From Clostridia bacterium (GTDB lineage Bacteria; Bacillota; Clostridia; Christensenellales; UBA1242): a DNA stretch of 23,810 nt. Under the pieces are notes generated by a model. The model made no database searches. It had not been told where the DNA came from and saw nothing but the letters and a program-made list of their open reading frames with translations. Positions 22,071 through 23,810 of this stretch are shown in pieces (position 1 is the first letter of the stretch; each line of letters starts with the position of its first letter). Both the position numbers and the translations under genes were made by a program. Location of the stretch: the NCBI GenBank assembly GCA_017539765.1, contig JAFYCH010000060.1:1-23810 (forward strand), read 5' to 3'.

Positions 22071-22637
22071 GTGACTGCAAAATTTATAATCGCACAAATT
22101 TTAGGTATAGTTTCACTTATTATTGGTGTTGGTATGTTTTTTTTAAAAAAGAAGCCATTGTTTATCTGTGGTAGTTTTTTGATAAACTTTGTTTTGGGCG
22201 TTGAGTATTTATTGCTTAATTCATACACAGCAGCATGTTTATGTCTTTTTGCAGCAGTTAGATATTTGATATATCTACAAAAAGGAAAAAATAAGTTTTT
22301 TTCTAGTGTCTGGATTCCAATATTTTTTGTGATTGCAAACATTTTGATATCAATTTTTACATATCAAATTTGGTATGATATTTTGCCTAGCATTTCAGCA
22401 GTCACGGTTTGCATTTATCCATGGTTTGATAATGTAAAAGTTTTAAAAATCGGCACACTTTGCATTGCACCACTTTGGATTGTTTATGACATTTTGGTTT
22501 ATGCATGGGCATCACTTGTTATGGAAATTGTATGTCTGGTTGTTGAACTTGTTATCTTTATTTTAATGGAAATAAAGGAAAGGGCAGAAGCCAGAAAAGA
22601 ATTTGAAATATGTGAAGAGAATAAATATATAGTGTAA
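22071..22637 (+). CDS. YgjV-family inner membrane protein
   Basis: A 188-residue membrane protein with about six hydrophobic helices: IIAQILGIVSLIIGVGMFF, PLFICGSFLINFVLGVEYLL, TAACLCLFAAVRYLIYL, VWIPIFFVIANILISIF, then helices after ILPSISAVTVCIYPWF and LCIAPLWIVYDILVYAW. The layout, with an aromatic W-x-x-Y-D segment near the C-terminus, resembles the YgjV family, whose function is not established. The start is GTG at 22071. There is no better ATG, and the N-terminus MTAKFIIAQILG is family-like. The C-terminus is charged and probably cytoplasmic. It is a single-gene transcript sharing a terminator with the LysR gene. Confidence 0.8.
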   Translation: MTAKFIIAQILGIVSLIIGVGMFFLKKKPLFICGSFLINFVLGVEYLLLNSYTAACLCLFAAVRYLIYLQKGKNKFFSSVWIPIFFVIANILISIFTYQIWYDILPSISAVTVCIYPWFDNVKVLKIGTLCIAPLWIVYDILVYAWASLVMEIVCLVVELVIFILMEIKERAEARKEFEICEENKYIV

Positions 22638-22643
22638 TTTATC

Positions 22644-22677
22644 AAAAAAACCAGTGCAAAAATGCACTAGTTTTTTT
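22644..22677. terminator. Bidirectional intrinsic terminator (YgjV-like / LysR)
   Basis: AGTGCA (22653-22658) pairs with TGCACT (22663-22668) around AAAA. The stem continues past one C/A mismatch into seven A:T pairs, giving U tracts in both directions. Confidence 0.88.
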
Positions 22678-22696
22678 ATTTTTTTGGCAGAAATAA

Positions 22697-23572
22697 TTAT
22701 TTTTTTATATACTTCAAAAATTCTTTGCTTGCAAATGGCAAAATCAGGTTTTTATTTTTTGCTAGATAGATGTTTGATTCGGGAATGTTTTTGTTTATTT
22801 CAAGTTCTTTAAGGCTTGGGTGTGTCTTTTGTGCGAGGTCAACAATTCCAAAACCAATTCCAAAACCTGCGTCCGTAAATTCAAGCAACAAATCTTGACT
22901 AACAACTTCTGTTTTTGCTTCCAACATAACATTTTGAGAAAGGGTGTAGTTATCCAAAAACTTTCTGCTGTTTGACTGTTTATGTTGAAGAATTAGCGGA
23001 TATTTTTTCAGGTCTTCAATGGCTTTTATATTATCATCAAAGAAGTTAGGGTTGTACAAAAAACCATGCTTCATTTTTTTTATAGTCTCAATGTCAACAC
23101 CTTTTTCTTTTGCGTCACCTTCATTAAAAATTACAAAATCAAGTTTTCCTTTCAAAAGGTCCAAAATTAAATTGCTTGTCAGGTCATTTGTTATTTTTAT
23201 TTCTATGCTTGGATATTTTGCGTGGAATTTTTTTATTGCGTCCATAAGCACTGTTTTTGTAAGTGTGGTTGATGCGCCAATCTTAATTTCTCCAACAGAA
23301 AGGTCCTTAAAAGAAGAGAACTCGTTTTCTGCATTTTCAATAAGTTCCAGTGCACCTTTTATATAATCATAAAACATTTTGCCTTCGCCTGTAAGTTCCA
23401 TACCTTTTCTGCTTCTTAAAAACAGTGTGCCATCAAGTTGGCTTTCAAGTTTTTTTATTGACTGACTTATTGCAGGTTGCGAAATATGCAACTCTTCACT
23501 CGCTTTTGTCATGTTGCCATTTTTGGCTACTACGTAAAATAATCTATACAGTTCCAAATCTATGTTTTCCAT
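22697..23572 (-). CDS. LysR-family transcriptional regulator
   Basis: A 291-residue regulator. The N-terminal winged helix-turn-helix is standard (LYRLFYVVAKNGNMTKASEE, HISQPAISQSIKKLESQLDG, LFLRSRKGMELTGEG, residues about 7-65). A linker helix follows, then the periplasmic-binding-protein-like effector domain from about residue 90 (VGEIKIGASTTLTKTVLMDA, and FTDAGFGIGFGIVDLAQ near 235-250). Length is normal. The ATG has AAGGAG about 6 nt upstream. LysR genes are usually divergent from their target; here the divergent neighbour is the partial gene at 23669, with promoters that overlap, so autoregulation and control of that gene are likely. The effector ligand cannot be read from sequence. Confidence 0.95.
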   Translation of the reverse strand: MENIDLELYRLFYVVAKNGNMTKASEELHISQPAISQSIKKLESQLDGTLFLRSRKGMELTGEGKMFYDYIKGALELIENAENEFSSFKDLSVGEIKIGASTTLTKTVLMDAIKKFHAKYPSIEIKITNDLTSNLILDLLKGKLDFVIFNEGDAKEKGVDIETIKKMKHGFLYNPNFFDDNIKAIEDLKKYPLILQHKQSNSRKFLDNYTLSQNVMLEAKTEVVSQDLLLEFTDAGFGIGFGIVDLAQKTHPSLKELEINKNIPESNIYLAKNKNLILPFASKEFLKYIKK

Positions 23573-23589
23573 AAGTACTCCTTATATAT

Positions 23590-23619
23590 ATTATAACAAA
23601 AATATATTTTACTTATCAA
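23590..23619 (-). promoter_or_regulatory. Promoter of the LysR gene
   Basis: On the minus strand: TTGATA (23619-23614), an 18-nt spacer and TATAAT (23595-23590). It overlaps the divergent promoter of the 23669 gene. Confidence 0.7.
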
Positions 23620-23636
23620 TTATTTTAACATATAAT
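23608..23636 (+). promoter_or_regulatory. Promoter of the 23669 gene
   Basis: TTTACT (23608-23613), a 17-nt spacer and TATAAT (23631-23636). The -35 box lies within the LysR promoter region. Leader of about 26 nt with AAGGAG. Confidence 0.65.
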
Positions 23637-23668
23637 TTTTGTGTAAGGACAAAAAAGGAGAAAAAAAT

Positions 23669-23810
23669 ATGGCTAAGTATAATGTTTTAAATGATGAATA
23701 TAAGGAGTTAGAATTATGTTTTAATGGTTTGGCATTAAAAAAAGCATCTCGGTATAGTTTATATTTTGAGTTTGTAGAAGATTATTTTAGAGAAGAAATT
23801 GATTATGAAA
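23669..23810 (+). CDS. Partial gene at the window end, unrecognised
   Basis: ATG at 23669 follows AAAAAAGGAG (Shine-Dalgarno GGAG at 23657-23660) and a promoter. The 47 visible residues begin MAKYNVLNDEYKELEL and run open to the edge; they are acidic and aromatic (YSLYFEFVEDYF). This is too short to assign a family. It is divergent from the LysR gene and so a candidate regulon member. Confidence 0.75.
   Translation, partial: MAKYNVLNDEYKELELCFNGLALKKASRYSLYFEFVEDYFREEIDYE

Noticed and set aside
23573..23640. LysR-type T-N11-A operator between the LysR gene and the 23669 gene
   Set aside because: The region is so AT-rich that many T-N11-A matches occur; no dyad stands out enough to name one as the operator.
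1..23810. Search for tRNA genes, rRNA, CRISPR arrays, insertion sequences, attachment sites and prophage genes
   Set aside because: No cloverleaf, repeat-spacer array, transposase, integrase or long direct or inverted repeats were seen by eye on either strand.

Overview
The window is an AT-rich (roughly 30% GC by eye) chromosomal segment with the gene content of a Bacillota (Firmicutes), most likely a Clostridia-like lineage. Evidence: a glycine T-box leader ahead of a single-chain glycyl-tRNA synthetase, DegV, the block mrnC-rlmB-sigH-like sigma factor, the block dnaX-ybaB/ebfC-recR, YqeY, Tex and QueH. TGA acts as a normal stop (for example ends of mrnC and the 12727 gene), so the standard code applies. 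I see no tRNA or rRNA gene, insertion sequence, CRISPR array or prophage.

Layout. 1-3862: a tight three-gene operon of two unrecognised proteins and a 717-residue PHP phosphoesterase whose PHP core is split by about 370 residues carrying a three-fold internal repeat. 3906-4769 (minus): degV. 4770-5152: degV promoter, then glyS promoter and a very short T-box leader. 5153-7510: glyS, a DUF5662-like HD-like protein, and yqeY. 7577-8311: unknown. 8359-9141 (minus) and 9191-9850 (plus): an SDR and queH, divergent with overlapping promoters. 9919-10350: unknown. 10408-12585 (minus): tex. 12727-14199: predicted zinc metallopeptidase. 14244-14906 (minus): CYTH-like protein. 15010-16312: MazG-like protein and an unknown. 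16411-22637: a plus-strand run of uppP, mrnC, rlmB, sigma factor, dnaX, ebfC, recR, an unknown and a YgjV-like membrane protein. 22697-23572 (minus): LysR regulator, divergent from a small gene cut by the window end.

How the genes work together. Most named genes are housekeeping: glycine charging controlled by uncharged tRNA-Gly, queuosine synthesis, rRNA maturation (Mini-III, RlmB), replication clamp loading and RecFOR repair (dnaX-ebfC-recR), and undecaprenyl phosphate recycling. Convergent gene pairs share bidirectional hairpin terminators, several of which contain a stop codon.

Most notable observations. (1) Translation starts fall into two classes. Genes with a Shine-Dalgarno sequence have ordinary leaders. 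About eight or nine genes at the heads of transcripts lack one and have a promoter whose -10 box ends only about 6-11 nt before the start codon, which predicts leaderless mRNAs. (2) dnaX has a run of nine A exactly between the ATPase/clamp-loader domains and the tau-type tail, with stop codons in both other frames within about ten bases, as in slippage-type dnaX genes. (3) The glyS T-box seems to lack a canonical long stem I. (4) The PHP-centred operon at the left end is the best candidate for an undescribed system. All of these are read by eye; no search or folding was run.
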